From Marinobacter orientalis (GTDB lineage: Bacteria > Pseudomonadota > Gammaproteobacteria > Pseudomonadales > Oleiphilaceae), in NCBI RefSeq assembly GCF_004792665.1, contig NZ_SRZX01000001.1, positions 620,001 through 684,000 on the forward strand: 64,000 bases of DNA, given 5' to 3'. The notes beneath the pieces are model-generated. The model searched no databases. It saw nothing but the letters and a program-made list of their open reading frames with translations, and was not told the origin of the DNA. The stretch's first letter is position 1, and every line of letters starts with the position of its first letter. This document shows, one piece after another, positions 7,239 to 16,510 of the stretch. The translations under genes were made by a program, and so were the position numbers.

Positions 7239-10200
7239 TTACCTCAGATATGTTTCCAGGGTGGCAAGCAGCTCATCCACGCTGATAGGTTTGGTCAGAT
7301 AATCATCAAAGCCGGCCTGTTTGCCCCGGCGTACTTCGTTGTGCATGGCGTTGGCGGTCAGCGCAATGACCGGAATATCTGCTGTCTCGCTGCATGCTTT
7401 CAGTGCCCGGAGAATCTGATAGCCGTCCATATCCGGCAAATTGATATCCAGTAGCACGAGATCTGGCTGCGCGACCTTTGCCATGGTCACTCCTTCAGTA
7501 CCACTGGCCGTGGTGAGCAACCGGGCACCGGGATAACGCTGCAGGATGCGTGCAACCAGTTTCAGATTCGCAGGGTTGTCTTCGATGTACAGGACAGTTC
7601 TGGTCTCTTCCGCCAGATCGTCATCAGTTTGTGCCGGCTGGCTCTGCGGCTGAACCACGGGCGCCCCGCTGGTATCAATGGCATTACCTCCGTCCTCGGC
7701 AGGCAAACGGAGCCAGAAGGTGGAGCCCTCACCAACGTGACTTTCCACACCAACACTGCCCCCCATCAGATCCACCATCCGCTGGGTCAAAGCCAGACCG
7801 ATGCCGGTGCCCTCAATATTACTCAGCTCAGCCCCCAGTCGGTTGAATGGCTGAAACAGCTCGGCCAGCCGGGAGGGTTCAATACCGGGACCGGTATCCG
7901 ACACGCGGATATCCACCCAGTTTTCCCCGTGCTGCCTGGCTGAAATCAGCACATCGCCCTGCACCCGGTTATACTTGATGGCATTGGAAATCAGGTTCAG
8001 CACAGCCTGCTTCAGGCGGGTCCAGTCAGCAGCAACCCGGAAGCCGTTGGTGTCCTCGGTGCGCAGACTGATACCACGGGACTCTGCCATGTGCCGCACC
8101 AACGTCAGGGTTTCCTCCAACAGTTCGGTTACAGGAATGCTTTCCAGCGACAGATCGAGTTTGCCTGACTCGATCTTGGCCAGGTCCAGAACCTCATTGA
8201 TCAGTGTCAGCAGGTGCCGGCTGGCATTGAGGATTTCCTGGACATTGTCCTGCTGTTCCTCGTTCAGGTCGGCATCGATTTCCAGTAACTGACCAAAACC
8301 CAGAATTGCATTCAGAGGCGTCCGCAATTCATGGCTCATGCTTGACAGGAATTCCGATTTGGCACGGTTGGCCAGATCTGCCCTCTGCTTGGCCCGGATC
8401 AGGTTTTTCTGGTTGCTTGCCTCCATATCCAGCATGCGCTGGGACTTGATGATAACCCCGTAGGTCGCCATAAACGGTCGCAGGAATTCAATAAGCGCAT
8501 CGTCATAGCCTTCTTTCCTGTTAGCCAGGGCGAACGTTCCCACCAGTTCCGGGCCGACAAAAATGGGGACATTCAGAAAGGTCCTGATCTCCGGGTGGCC
8601 CGGAGGCAGACGGCTGAAGGAGACGCCCGCCGAAGCCTGATCAACCACAACCGGCCTGCCTTCACGAATGCAGGCTCCCAGCATGTTGTCCAGTTCCCGG
8701 AACTCGAAACGGTCGGTACCCACACGACTGACCATTTCCGACGAGAACACGTCCCAGCTGATATCGGTTATGGCCTGCACACGGAGATAAGGCATTTCAT
8801 CATGGTCGTACAGAACCTCGGCCAGATAACCAAACTCACTGCCCGTAAGCCTGAGCAGGTGATCAAGCATGGTATCGAGAGTAGCCTTGAACCCTCCTTC
8901 CAGCACAAACGCATTGAGAGAATCATGGAGCACGTTCAATAAACTGGACTGGCGCTCCAGTTTGAGATCCGCCTCCCGGATTTCTGTGACATCCTGCACC
9001 ACTCCCAGCATCTGTATTGGCTTGCCGTCTTCATCCCGGGTGATGTCCCCGGTCTCCAACAACCAGCGAATCTGGCCATCCGGCCAGACTACCCGGTGTT
9101 CAATACGATAGGGCTGATCCTCCTCAACAGTACGCTGTATGGCCGTCTCGACCGGCTCTCTGTCCTCCGGATGCACTGCTGCCAGAAAATTCTCATAGGA
9201 TGTCTGAAGCGCACCCTCGCGATAACCAAACAGCACCGGAATCTGCTCTGTCCAGTACAGCTCACCTGTGGCCAGGTTCCATTCCCAGGTGCCAATACCG
9301 GAGTATTTCTGACCAACCCGCAGCCGTTCGCGACTCTGTTCGTGTTCATACTCCCGTTGCCAGCGCGTCAGTGCCGCCACAAGAATGTTCGCCAGCAACC
9401 TCATCAACCCCTGTTTTGAGAATGTTTCCACCATGGCATTGGAGGAGCCATGGAGACCCACCGTGCCAACCTGGACATCGTTGGCCATCAGAGCAGCTTC
9501 AGCCGGAGGCATCAGGCTCGGGCGGGAATCACTCGACGAGGCCCCCGCAGTCCGGACCCACAAATTGGGCAGGTCCTCGGCAGCCAGTGATGCTCTGGTC
9601 CCATACTTGAGGAAGGGGTACTCCTGGTGCAGATCCAGAACTATGCTCTCGGTCATCAGAAGATCGCAAAGCGGCGCCAGGGCTGATCGAAGTCCCAATG
9701 CCGCATCCTGCCACCCAACGTCAAGCAGGAGGGCGCCAGCTTCTCCGAGGCGGGAAGCCAGCTCTCCCTGACGGCTGATCATGGCCTCCGCGCCTTTGAC
9801 GTGGGTAATATCCTTGCGAATGGCAATATACTGATAGGGTCTACCCGACTGGTCCAGATAGGGAACAATGGTCGAGGATACCCAGTAATGAGAACCATCC
9901 CTGGCCTGATTGCAGATTTCGCCCCGCCATACTTCTCCCTGACTGATGGTCGACCAGAGGTTGCGGTAAAATTCCGGCGAATGAACGCCGGACTTGAGTA
10001 TCCGGTGATTCTCACCGATCAGCTCATTCACGGAATAGCCACTGATCTCACAGAACCGGTCGTTCACCTCAATGATCCGGCCCGCCCGGTCGGTTTTGCT
10101 GACAATAGCGTGCAGGTTCAGGGCCCGCCGTTCCTGTTCATAGCCGTGGAAGCGCTCGTAGAGTCGGTGTCTGACTGAAGCCTGCGCCCGGTTCAGGCGC

Positions 10201-10886
10201 AGGCTTACGGCATTGGCCAACTCGCCCGGGCTCGCAACATAAACAATGTCAACCAGAGCGCTCAATGCGTGCAGAAGTTCGTCCTCTCCGGTCTCCCTTT
10301 CCATGATGAAAACCGGAACCCGGCTAAGCTCGGGAAACGAGCGCAACAGATCAATAACATAGCGGACGGACAGGGTTTCCGGATAATGGCCAAGCACCAG
10401 ACCATCCGGTGGATGCTGTCGCAACGCCGTAATCCCGTCGCGAACGCTGGTGAGTCTCTCGCCGGCCATTCCGCAGGCAGCCAGAACGCCGTCAATTTTC
10501 TCGAAGGCCGTTTCCCGGTCTTCCAGAACAGCCAGCGTGCAGCTGCAGGGCGGGCTTCCGATACCAAGATCCCGACAGCACTCTGACAGTGCCCGGGGCG
10601 TAACCGGCTTGCCGAAACAACGGGCCGCGCCCGACGAAACAGCGGACTGCGCCAGTTCCAGGGAAAAGGCCTTGGCCATCACCACCAGCGGCTGACCCAG
10701 GGATTCCAGTTCGTTTGGTGCCAACGCATCGAGGTCACCCAGCCAGAGATCCGGCTCTGGCAAATCATCCAGGCCCTGCCGGCAGTGAATGAAATGGCAG
10801 CGCAAGCCTTCCGAGCGGAATTTCTTATCCTGCCGGGTAAGCCACTGTTCCGTAGCGCTATCCCCGACGACAGCAATATCAAGCAT
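7239..10886 (-). CDS. Large hybrid sensor histidine kinase (PAS/GAF/HisKA/REC)
   Basis: A 1215-residue soluble kinase. The first about 240 residues look like two degenerate receiver domains (GDLDALAPNE, LVLGHYPETLSVRYVIDLLRSFP). They are followed by a PAS domain (about 250-365, ISGYSVNELIGENHRIL), a GAF-like region, another PAS (about 530-650, ending GVVQDVTEIREAD) and a GAF domain (about 665-815). The HisKA box SSMSHELRTPLNAILGFGQ and an ATPase domain (NLISNAIKY, DTGPGIEPSRL, GTGIGLALT) follow. A complete C-terminal receiver (LLDINLPDMDGYQ, TKPIS) ends the protein. No transmembrane helix is visible, so it senses a cytoplasmic cue. It sits between the chemoreceptor and HD-GYP genes. Confidence 0.92.
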   Translation of the reverse strand: MLDIAVVGDSATEQWLTRQDKKFRSEGLRCHFIHCRQGLDDLPEPDLWLGDLDALAPNELESLGQPLVVMAKAFSLELAQSAVSSGAARCFGKPVTPRALSECCRDLGIGSPPCSCTLAVLEDRETAFEKIDGVLAACGMAGERLTSVRDGITALRQHPPDGLVLGHYPETLSVRYVIDLLRSFPELSRVPVFIMERETGEDELLHALSALVDIVYVASPGELANAVSLRLNRAQASVRHRLYERFHGYEQERRALNLHAIVSKTDRAGRIIEVNDRFCEISGYSVNELIGENHRILKSGVHSPEFYRNLWSTISQGEVWRGEICNQARDGSHYWVSSTIVPYLDQSGRPYQYIAIRKDITHVKGAEAMISRQGELASRLGEAGALLLDVGWQDAALGLRSALAPLCDLLMTESIVLDLHQEYPFLKYGTRASLAAEDLPNLWVRTAGASSSDSRPSLMPPAEAALMANDVQVGTVGLHGSSNAMVETFSKQGLMRLLANILVAALTRWQREYEHEQSRERLRVGQKYSGIGTWEWNLATGELYWTEQIPVLFGYREGALQTSYENFLAAVHPEDREPVETAIQRTVEEDQPYRIEHRVVWPDGQIRWLLETGDITRDEDGKPIQMLGVVQDVTEIREADLKLERQSSLLNVLHDSLNAFVLEGGFKATLDTMLDHLLRLTGSEFGYLAEVLYDHDEMPYLRVQAITDISWDVFSSEMVSRVGTDRFEFRELDNMLGACIREGRPVVVDQASAGVSFSRLPPGHPEIRTFLNVPIFVGPELVGTFALANRKEGYDDALIEFLRPFMATYGVIIKSQRMLDMEASNQKNLIRAKQRADLANRAKSEFLSSMSHELRTPLNAILGFGQLLEIDADLNEEQQDNVQEILNASRHLLTLINEVLDLAKIESGKLDLSLESIPVTELLEETLTLVRHMAESRGISLRTEDTNGFRVAADWTRLKQAVLNLISNAIKYNRVQGDVLISARQHGENWVDIRVSDTGPGIEPSRLAELFQPFNRLGAELSNIEGTGIGLALTQRMVDLMGGSVGVESHVGEGSTFWLRLPAEDGGNAIDTSGAPVVQPQSQPAQTDDDLAEETRTVLYIEDNPANLKLVARILQRYPGARLLTTASGTEGVTMAKVAQPDLVLLDINLPDMDGYQILRALKACSETADIPVIALTANAMHNEVRRGKQAGFDDYLTKPISVDELLATLETYLR

Positions 10887-10930
10887 TCTCCGGCTCCAGG
10901 ACTGGTGATTGAGTCAAACTGTCACCAATC

Positions 10931-12529
10931 TCAAAGCCGCCCTCTCTCCCGAAGCCGCAGAACCAGCCGTGCGACATCACCGATCTGCTGCTTGAGCTCA
11001 GTGGTGGCGTGCTGGGCCTCCTGAACCAGTTGCATGGCTGAATCCCCGAGTTCATTGATGCTGACAATCTTCCCGGAAATTTCAGACGAGGCATTATGCT
11101 GCTGCTCTGCCGCTGCCGAGGTGCCGTTACAGGCTTCCGAGATGTGATCGATATATTGCACCAGTTCTTCCAGAGTGCGATCGGAGCTGACGGCATTCTC
11201 GACCGTCTGTTTGGCATGGACATCGCAACGCTCCATGGAGCTGGTCGCATCAGCAACGGTCTGCCGGAAATGTTTCAGCGTCTGGTCGATCTGTTCCGTG
11301 GTTGATTTGGTTCTCAGGGCCAGGCTTCGGACCTCGTCGGCCACCACCGCAAATCCACGGCCGGCGTCACCGGCGCGAGCCGCTTCAATGGAGGCGTTCA
11401 GGGCCAGCAGGTTGGTCTGATCGGTGATCTCTCCGATAACCTCAAGCGCCTGGGTCACACCGCGACTGGCTTCCGTCAGTTCGCCCACCGCGGATCTCGC
11501 CTGGCCCAGCTCCGTTGAAAGGGATTCCATACTGTTCCGGGTTTCCTGGGTCAGCTCCCGGCCTTTGACCACGCGCTCCGAGGCCAGCTGGACCTGCTCA
11601 AGCATACTCATGGCATTGCTGGCCACCTCCCGAGATGTAGCGGACATCTCTTCGCTGGCAGAGGCAATAGTGTCTGTCGCTGTGGCCTGCTGCTGCACGG
11701 CAGAATGGGCATCGGTGCTGCGGTTGATGGTGTGCTCCGCACCGGCATCGAGCTTCCCGATGACGTCGTGCATGCGCTTGACGACGGCATCCAGTTCCGC
11801 CGATTGCTGGGTGATCGCAAGATCCACACTGCCGATGTCATCAACCCGCCCGGTGAATATGTGTTCGGCCACGGTATCGTCAAGGATCGATCTGGCCCGC
11901 CGGACACACTGTCGAAACGGCGCCGTCAGCCCACCAAGGGTTAACAGGGCAGCCACCAAAGCGCCCGCACCGGCAAGGGCAATGACCGTAGGGGACGGCA
12001 TCATCAATTGCACGGATGTGGTAATGGCAATAATAAGGGCCATGCCCAGCATGAGCCTGGCATGCAGCGGGAGACCGCGTCGCAGCCTTGGACGCTCAAC
12101 GGGGCCTTTGGCCGGCTGGCCTTTTCTTAGGGTTGCGTACAGTTTCTCGGCTCGTGCCTGAGCGTCCGGCTCCAGTTGGGAGCGGATGGACTGCAACTCC
12201 CGCACTTCCCCATTTTTGCCAAGCACGGGAATCGCGTAAGCCCGTACCCAGTAGTGATCGCCATTCTTGCACCGGTTCTTGACCGCACCCAGCCAGGTCT
12301 GGCCATCCCTCAATCGGGCCCACATTTCCTCATAAGCGCCCCGGGGCATATCGGGGTGGCGGATGATGTTATGGGGCTGACCGATCAACTCTTCCCGGGA
12401 GAAACCACTGATCTCGACAAATTCGTCGTTGATGTGAGTAATCTGGCCCTTCGGATTGGTGGTGGAAAGGATGTTTGCGTCAGGGCCGACCGGCACGTTT
12501 CGATTGGTAACTGGGTGGTTAACTCGCAT
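10931..12529 (-). CDS. PAS-domain methyl-accepting chemotaxis protein (Aer-like)
   Basis: A 532-residue chemoreceptor. The N-terminus [15 protein letters not shown] and the PAS domain (about 20-125, [26 protein letters not shown]) match Aer-type redox/energy sensors that bind FAD. Two hydrophobic helices (about 155-195: [17 protein letters not shown] and [19 protein letters not shown]) anchor it in the membrane with little periplasmic part. The signalling tip has the hallmark [18 protein letters not shown] and [16 protein letters not shown] chose the ATG at 12529 because of a GGA site and the Aer-like start; an upstream ATG at 12586 would add 19 residues. It is the first gene of the signalling operon. 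Confidence 0.92.
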   Translation of the reverse strand: MRVNHPVTNRNVPVGPDANILSTTNPKGQITHINDEFVEISGFSREELIGQPHNIIRHPDMPRGAYEEMWARLRDGQTWLGAVKNRCKNGDHYWVRAYAIPVLGKNGEVRELQSIRSQLEPDAQARAEKLYATLRKGQPAKGPVERPRLRRGLPLHARLMLGMALIIAITTSVQLMMPSPTVIALAGAGALVAALLTLGGLTAPFRQCVRRARSILDDTVAEHIFTGRVDDIGSVDLAITQQSAELDAVVKRMHDVIGKLDAGAEHTINRSTDAHSAVQQQATATDTIASASEEMSATSREVASNAMSMLEQVQLASERVVKGRELTQETRNSMESLSTELGQARSAVGELTEASRGVTQALEVIGEITDQTNLLALNASIEAARAGDAGRGFAVVADEVRSLALRTKSTTEQIDQTLKHFRQTVADATSSMERCDVHAKQTVENAVSSDRTLEELVQYIDHISEACNGTSAAAEQQHNASSEISGKIVSINELGDSAMQLVQEAQHATTELKQQIGDVARLVLRLRERGRL

Positions 12530-12845
12530 GGGGGAGTTCCTAGAAGACGATTTGGTAATTTTCTGCCGCGAAATAATACGGATCACTTTGATTGTAGATT
12601 GCCATCAAGACACCCGTACACTGCGAAAATTTCTCAAAAATGCTACCCAGCACATTGTTTTTTAAAAATATTTTATGAATAATCTCCGGCAATGTTTTGC
12701 CAAATATGGATAGCCTGATCAGCACGATTGCATAAACCGGATAACCCGGATGACCTCCATATGCAGGCAGCCTCTTTTTAACGAAAAAAAGGGCCGCCCG
12801 GAGGCAGCCCTGAAAAACCGATATGACATCGGACATTACGCTGGA
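12530..12845. other. Intergenic region upstream of the chemoreceptor
   Basis: A 316-nt AT-rich stretch on the 5' side of the chemoreceptor gene. It contains the terminator of the quinoprotein dehydrogenase gene (12784-12811) and must contain the promoter of the chemoreceptor operon. I could not assign a convincing -35/-10 or sigma-28 site. Confidence 0.4.
12784..12811 (-). terminator. Rho-independent terminator of the PQQ alcohol dehydrogenase gene
   Basis: Read on the minus strand, GGGCTGCC and GGCGGCCC form an eight-pair stem (one G-U pair), followed by a run of seven T. It lies about 35 nt after the stop codon of the dehydrogenase gene. Confidence 0.8.
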
Positions 12846-14621
12846 TCAGTTGCTGGCAACCCGGTCCTTCGGCAGTTTGAAGGTCCAGACTGTACCACCC
12901 TGGTTGAAGTCCTTGACCACCCTGGCCACTTCACCACCCCAGAGCGGTACCGCGCCACCCCAGCCAGTGGAAATCGCCACATACTGCTCGCCGTCCATTT
13001 CCCAGGTTACGGGTGTGCCGACAACACCGGTACCGGTATTGAACTTGTACAGCTCCTCACCGGTCTTGGCGTCAAACGCCTTGAGGTAGCCTTCGGGCGT
13101 GCCGGTAAAGACCAGGTTGCCGGCGGTAGCCATGACGCCACCCCAGAGCGGAGCCGGGTTGTTGTAGCGCCAGACTTCTTCGCCGGTTTTCGGATCAACC
13201 GCACGCAGCACGCCGATAAAATCGTCGTTGGCCGGCTTGATGGTAAAGCCTGCACCCAGGTATGCGGCGCCCTTCTTGTAGGAAACCGGTTCGTTCCAGA
13301 TATCCATGGACCACTCGTTGGATGGAATATAGAACAGGCCGGTATCCTGGCTGTATGCCATCGGCATCCAGTTCTTGCCGCCGAGGAACGCCGGGAAAGC
13401 AACGACGGTCTCACCCTTTTCACCGTCAGCATCGGCGGGGTTACCCGGGCGACCATTCCCGGTGTTGTAGATCGGGCTGCCATCCTCATTCAGGCCCGTA
13501 GCCCAGGTGATCTTGTCCACGAACGGGAAGCCGCGGATAAAGTCGCCGTTCTCGCGGTTCAGCACGTAGAAGAAACCGTTACGGTCTGCAGTAGCGGCGG
13601 CCTTTACGGTTTTTCCGTCCTCTTCATAGTCAAAGGAAATCAGCTCGTTGACGCCGTCGTAGTCCCAGCCGTCATTGGGGGTGGTCTGGAAGTGCCACTT
13701 GATGCTGCCATCCTCCGGATCAATGGCCAGCCGTGAAGCAGAGAACAGGTTGTCACCCGGGCGCAGGTGGGAATTCCAGGGGGCCGGGTTACCGGTGCCG
13801 AAGAAAATCGAATCGGTGTCGGGATCGTAGGTGCCACCCAGCCATGTGGCGGCGCCACCGGTCTTCCACATGTCACCGGGCCAGGTCTTGCCGGCTTCGC
13901 CACCGGAGATACCATTTTCGATCTTTTCGCCGTCCTTGTAGACGTAACCCATGTGACCTTCAACGGTCGGGCGTGTCCACAGCAGGTCGCCGGTGTTCGG
14001 GTCGCGGGCTTCCACGGTGCCGACAATGCCGAACTCACCGCCGGAAACACCGGTGATCAGTTTGCCATTGACGATCAGTGGAGCGGCGGTCATGGAGTAG
14101 CCGGCCTGGTAATCGGCAACGGTTTTGATCCATACCGGCTTGCCAGTGTCCTTGTTCAGGGCAACCAGTTTGGCATCGAGGGTGCCAAAAATGAACAGAT
14201 CCCCATAAAGGGCGCCACCACGGTTCACCACGTCACAACAGGGCATGATGCCATCCGGCAGACGGGCATCGTACTGCCAGATTTCCTCACCGGTGCGTGC
14301 ATCAACGGCGTAAGCACGGGAATAAGACGCCGTCACGTACATAACGCCGTCCTTGATCATCGGCTGGGATTCCTGGCCCCGCTGCTTCTCGCCACCGAAA
14401 GAAAACGCCCAGGCAGGCTGCAGGTACTGGATGTTCTCTGTATTCAGGGCATCCATCGGGCTGAAACGCTGGCCCTGAACACCCATACCGTAGCTCACGA
14501 TCTGATCGACGGTGTTGTGGTCATTCATGATGTCTTCATCGGTGACCGCCTGGGCCCCCAGGGACACAGCCAGCGCCAGCGCACTGGCGGTAAACTGTTT
14601 ACCGAACGTATTCGATCTCAT
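12846..14621 (-). CDS. PQQ-dependent alcohol dehydrogenase, lanthanide-type signature
   Basis: A periplasmic quinoprotein of 591 residues that oxidises primary alcohols and passes electrons to a cytochrome c. The ATG at 14621 follows GGAGAG. A signal peptide ends near AQA (about residue 25). The vicinal Cys pair (PCCD, 128-129), repeated beta-propeller tryptophan motifs ([33 protein letters not shown]) and metal ligands Glu196 and Asn278 are present. The catalytic motif is WDYDG: catalytic Asp320 with Asp322 two residues on. Known XoxF and PedH enzymes have this second Asp to hold a lanthanide, while calcium enzymes (MxaF, ExaA, PedE) have Ala or Ser. So I infer lanthanide dependence. Substrate range is not readable from sequence. 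Confidence 0.93.
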   Translation of the reverse strand: MRSNTFGKQFTASALALAVSLGAQAVTDEDIMNDHNTVDQIVSYGMGVQGQRFSPMDALNTENIQYLQPAWAFSFGGEKQRGQESQPMIKDGVMYVTASYSRAYAVDARTGEEIWQYDARLPDGIMPCCDVVNRGGALYGDLFIFGTLDAKLVALNKDTGKPVWIKTVADYQAGYSMTAAPLIVNGKLITGVSGGEFGIVGTVEARDPNTGDLLWTRPTVEGHMGYVYKDGEKIENGISGGEAGKTWPGDMWKTGGAATWLGGTYDPDTDSIFFGTGNPAPWNSHLRPGDNLFSASRLAIDPEDGSIKWHFQTTPNDGWDYDGVNELISFDYEEDGKTVKAAATADRNGFFYVLNRENGDFIRGFPFVDKITWATGLNEDGSPIYNTGNGRPGNPADADGEKGETVVAFPAFLGGKNWMPMAYSQDTGLFYIPSNEWSMDIWNEPVSYKKGAAYLGAGFTIKPANDDFIGVLRAVDPKTGEEVWRYNNPAPLWGGVMATAGNLVFTGTPEGYLKAFDAKTGEELYKFNTGTGVVGTPVTWEMDGEQYVAISTGWGGAVPLWGGEVARVVKDFNQGGTVWTFKLPKDRVASN

Positions 14622-14749
14622 GGTTGCGCTCTCCAAAGTCTCTTGTTGTCAGTGTGTGCAGCGAACCGGGAATTTTCCCGCCTCTAACCTGCATTCTTCC
14701 CCTGGGCGGCCATCGCAACAATTAATCGCCGGAACAGGTTTTCTCATCA

Positions 14750-14759
14750 CTTGGTAGTA
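14750..14759. promoter_or_regulatory. CTTGGTAGTA motif upstream of the PQQ dehydrogenase
   Basis: This ten-base motif starts 129 nt upstream of the dehydrogenase start codon. The identical ten bases occur at 16359-16368, 131 nt upstream of the cytochrome c gene, in the same orientation. A shared activator site for PQQ-linked oxidation is inferred; the protein that binds is unknown, though the AgmR-like regulator encoded nearby is the obvious candidate. Confidence 0.5.
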
Positions 14760-14767
14760 AGACCCCT

Positions 14768-14792
14768 AAAAAAAGCCCGCGAATGGCGGGCT
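14768..14792 (-). terminator. Rho-independent terminator of the MoxJ-like gene
   Basis: On the minus strand AGCCCGC, a five-base loop and GCGGGCT form a seven-pair stem followed by seven T. It lies directly after the stop of the MoxJ-like gene and upstream of the dehydrogenase gene, so the two are transcribed at least partly separately. Confidence 0.85.
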
Positions 14793-14808
14793 AACAGGCA
14801 ATCACTGC

Positions 14809-15747
14809 TTATTCGCCGCTCTCCTCGGGACCCAGAATCGCGTCGTAGTAGCCGGGACGACTGTAAGACAGGCCGTGACTGGCGAAGAGCTCTGTCATCT
14901 CGCCGGAGCGGACCATGCGGTCTACAATCGCCTCCACCGCATAACTCAGGGCGCGGTGGGTATGACGAACCGCCAGCCCGACATCCCAGACCTGCTTGGT
15001 TATCCCCGGGAAGCCATTTCCTGCCTTGGTAAATCCATTGCCGGCGTGAGCCTCCAGCTGGTGCTCAATTTCGGCACGCATACCCATAACCCCGGCAACT
15101 TCTCCCTGGGCCAAGGCCTCGAACGCGGCGCCAATGTTGCTGTAATGATGAACCTGGTCCCTCAAGCGCCCGCCAAAAGCAGACGTAAGATAAGTGGCAG
15201 GAAGAGTGTCGACTTCCACACCGATGGGGTGATACTGGAAGACCGCAATGGTTTCCACGCTGTCGAGCCGGTTTTCGTCAAAGGCGATCTGCCACCGCTC
15301 CTGCTGGTAGGGACCCACGAAAACCACCTGTTCGTTGATCATCTCGCCGGTGGAATCCCGCATGTATTTGAAAGTGCTGTCGTAGGGTACCCGCATCATG
15401 ATGTCCGCTATACGGGTCTTTGCCAGATAATGCCCCTTCCAGATATGGTTCCGGAGATCATCGCCCAGGTTTTCATCGGGGATAATCCAGTAAGGACGGA
15501 ACTCCACGCCCAGCCCTTCGGCAATGCGGCGGCCGAGGTCTGCATCCACGCCTCTGGCCTCGCCGTCCACCTCGTAGGAGTAGGGCGGAAAGTCCTGGTA
15601 CATGCCGATATTCAGGTAGCCGGAGTCCTGCACGATATCCAGGGTTCTGTCCGGAATCAGCGAACGGGATTCCTGTGCCTGAACAGGTCCCAGGACACAC
15701 ACCAGAGCCACAACCAGCGACCAGCCAAAACGATAAACCGACTTCAT
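14809..15747 (-). CDS. MoxJ/XoxJ-like periplasmic solute-binding protein
   Basis: A 312-residue protein with a signal peptide (cleavage near VQAQ, about residue 25), a strong GGAGGTGA ribosome-binding site and a family-3 solute-binding fold (YLNIGMYQDFPPYSYEVDGEARGVDADLGRRIAEGLG). Such proteins without a transporter, coded next to PQQ dehydrogenases and their cytochrome c, are the MoxJ/XoxJ family. They are thought to help mature or activate the dehydrogenase rather than import a solute. Its position between the dehydrogenase and cytochrome genes, all on the minus strand, mirrors the xoxF-xoxJ-xoxG order with the middle gene kept. That order supports the XoxF-like or PedH-like reading of the dehydrogenase. 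Confidence 0.82.
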   Translation of the reverse strand: MKSVYRFGWSLVVALVCVLGPVQAQESRSLIPDRTLDIVQDSGYLNIGMYQDFPPYSYEVDGEARGVDADLGRRIAEGLGVEFRPYWIIPDENLGDDLRNHIWKGHYLAKTRIADIMMRVPYDSTFKYMRDSTGEMINEQVVFVGPYQQERWQIAFDENRLDSVETIAVFQYHPIGVEVDTLPATYLTSAFGGRLRDQVHHYSNIGAAFEALAQGEVAGVMGMRAEIEHQLEAHAGNGFTKAGNGFPGITKQVWDVGLAVRHTHRALSYAVEAIVDRMVRSGEMTELFASHGLSYSRPGYYDAILGPEESGE

Positions 15748-15796
15748 GCACTCACCTCCCCAGAAATGCCAGTGGCTAACAGGCTACTTGCGTCAG

Positions 15797-16228
15797 TCAC
15801 ATGGGCTCAGGGACTGATTCAATGTAAGTCTTGATGGCCCAGATGGCGGTCTGATCCAGGTTGTCCTTGAACGACGGCATGCCTCGTCCGGTGCCGTTCA
15901 TGACGCGGCCGATAAAATATTCGTCGTCCCATTCCGTCAGCTCTCGCAGATCGGGGGTCAGCCCTCCGGACATCGCCTGGATGCCGTGGCAGACCGCGCA
16001 GTTACCTGCGTAGCCGCTCTCGCCCACCTTAATGGCCTCATCATGCATGTCCCCGTGCTCGTTACCCTTTCGGAAGGGGTTCTCGCTCAGCGCTTCCTTG
16101 CCCAGATCAGGCAGACTACCGGTGTCCACTTCCTGGGGAGTAACGTCCCCGTGGGACATGGCCAGACCGGCAGCGGTGAGCAAGCCCACAGCGACGATGG
16201 CCTTTAACGAAAAAGAAGAAACTGACAT
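15797..16228 (-). CDS. Periplasmic cytochrome c, electron acceptor of the PQQ dehydrogenase
   Basis: A 143-residue exported class I cytochrome c. The signal peptide ends near AMSHG. The haem site is CAVCH and a candidate axial methionine lies in GRGMPSF. Cytochromes of this type (c550 of ExaB kind, or XoxG) take electrons from quinoprotein alcohol dehydrogenases. It is the first gene of the minus-strand group with the MoxJ-like protein and dehydrogenase, with AGAGGTG ahead of its ATG. Its promoter region (16229-16510) is shared with the divergent ABC set and carries two of the conserved motifs noted for this island. Confidence 0.9.
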   Translation of the reverse strand: MSVSSFSLKAIVAVGLLTAAGLAMSHGDVTPQEVDTGSLPDLGKEALSENPFRKGNEHGDMHDEAIKVGESGYAGNCAVCHGIQAMSGGLTPDLRELTEWDDEYFIGRVMNGTGRGMPSFKDNLDQTAIWAIKTYIESVPEPM

Positions 16229-16358
16229 GTTGCTGCACCTCTGATTTGAATCCCCGTGCGCTGGCTGTTTGTTGTGAATGCATTACCAGCGACCTTGAAC
16301 AAGTCTAGGAACACGCCATCCCGATCAGAATGCCACTTTCGCGCCTTCGTTCTAGTTC

Positions 16359-16368
16359 CTTGGTAGTA
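16359..16368. promoter_or_regulatory. CTTGGTAGTA motif upstream of cytochrome c
   Basis: Identical to the motif at 14750-14759, and again about 130 nt (131) upstream of its gene start. After the ten identical bases both copies continue as R-G-W-Y-C-C, so similarity extends past the core. Confidence 0.5.
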
Positions 16369-16399
16369 GGTTCCGCAGCGATTACTGCACGGGGGCCTG

Positions 16400-16419
16400 A
16401 AGAATAGTTCTTTAGTACC
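16400..16419. promoter_or_regulatory. AAGAATAGTNCTTTRGTRCC motif, copy 1
   Basis: A 20-base block between the cytochrome c gene and the divergent ABC binding-protein gene. It matches the block at 22843-22862 at 17 of 20 positions. The left half contains the inverted repeat AGAA-N3-TTCT. It is a candidate operator or promoter element of the PQQ island. Confidence 0.5.
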
Positions 16420-16510
16420 GTCAGTTTCCTACTTTCTGAATATTTCGACGGCTACCACCCTTCTCTAAGCTGGACGCAAGAACAACAAATACCGGGAAAA
16501 GGACCACGTT

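Noticed and set aside
13767..14687. 306-codon plus-strand frame opposite the PQQ dehydrogenase
   Set aside because: The minus-strand frame has signal peptide, Cys pair and propeller motifs; the opposite frame has none.
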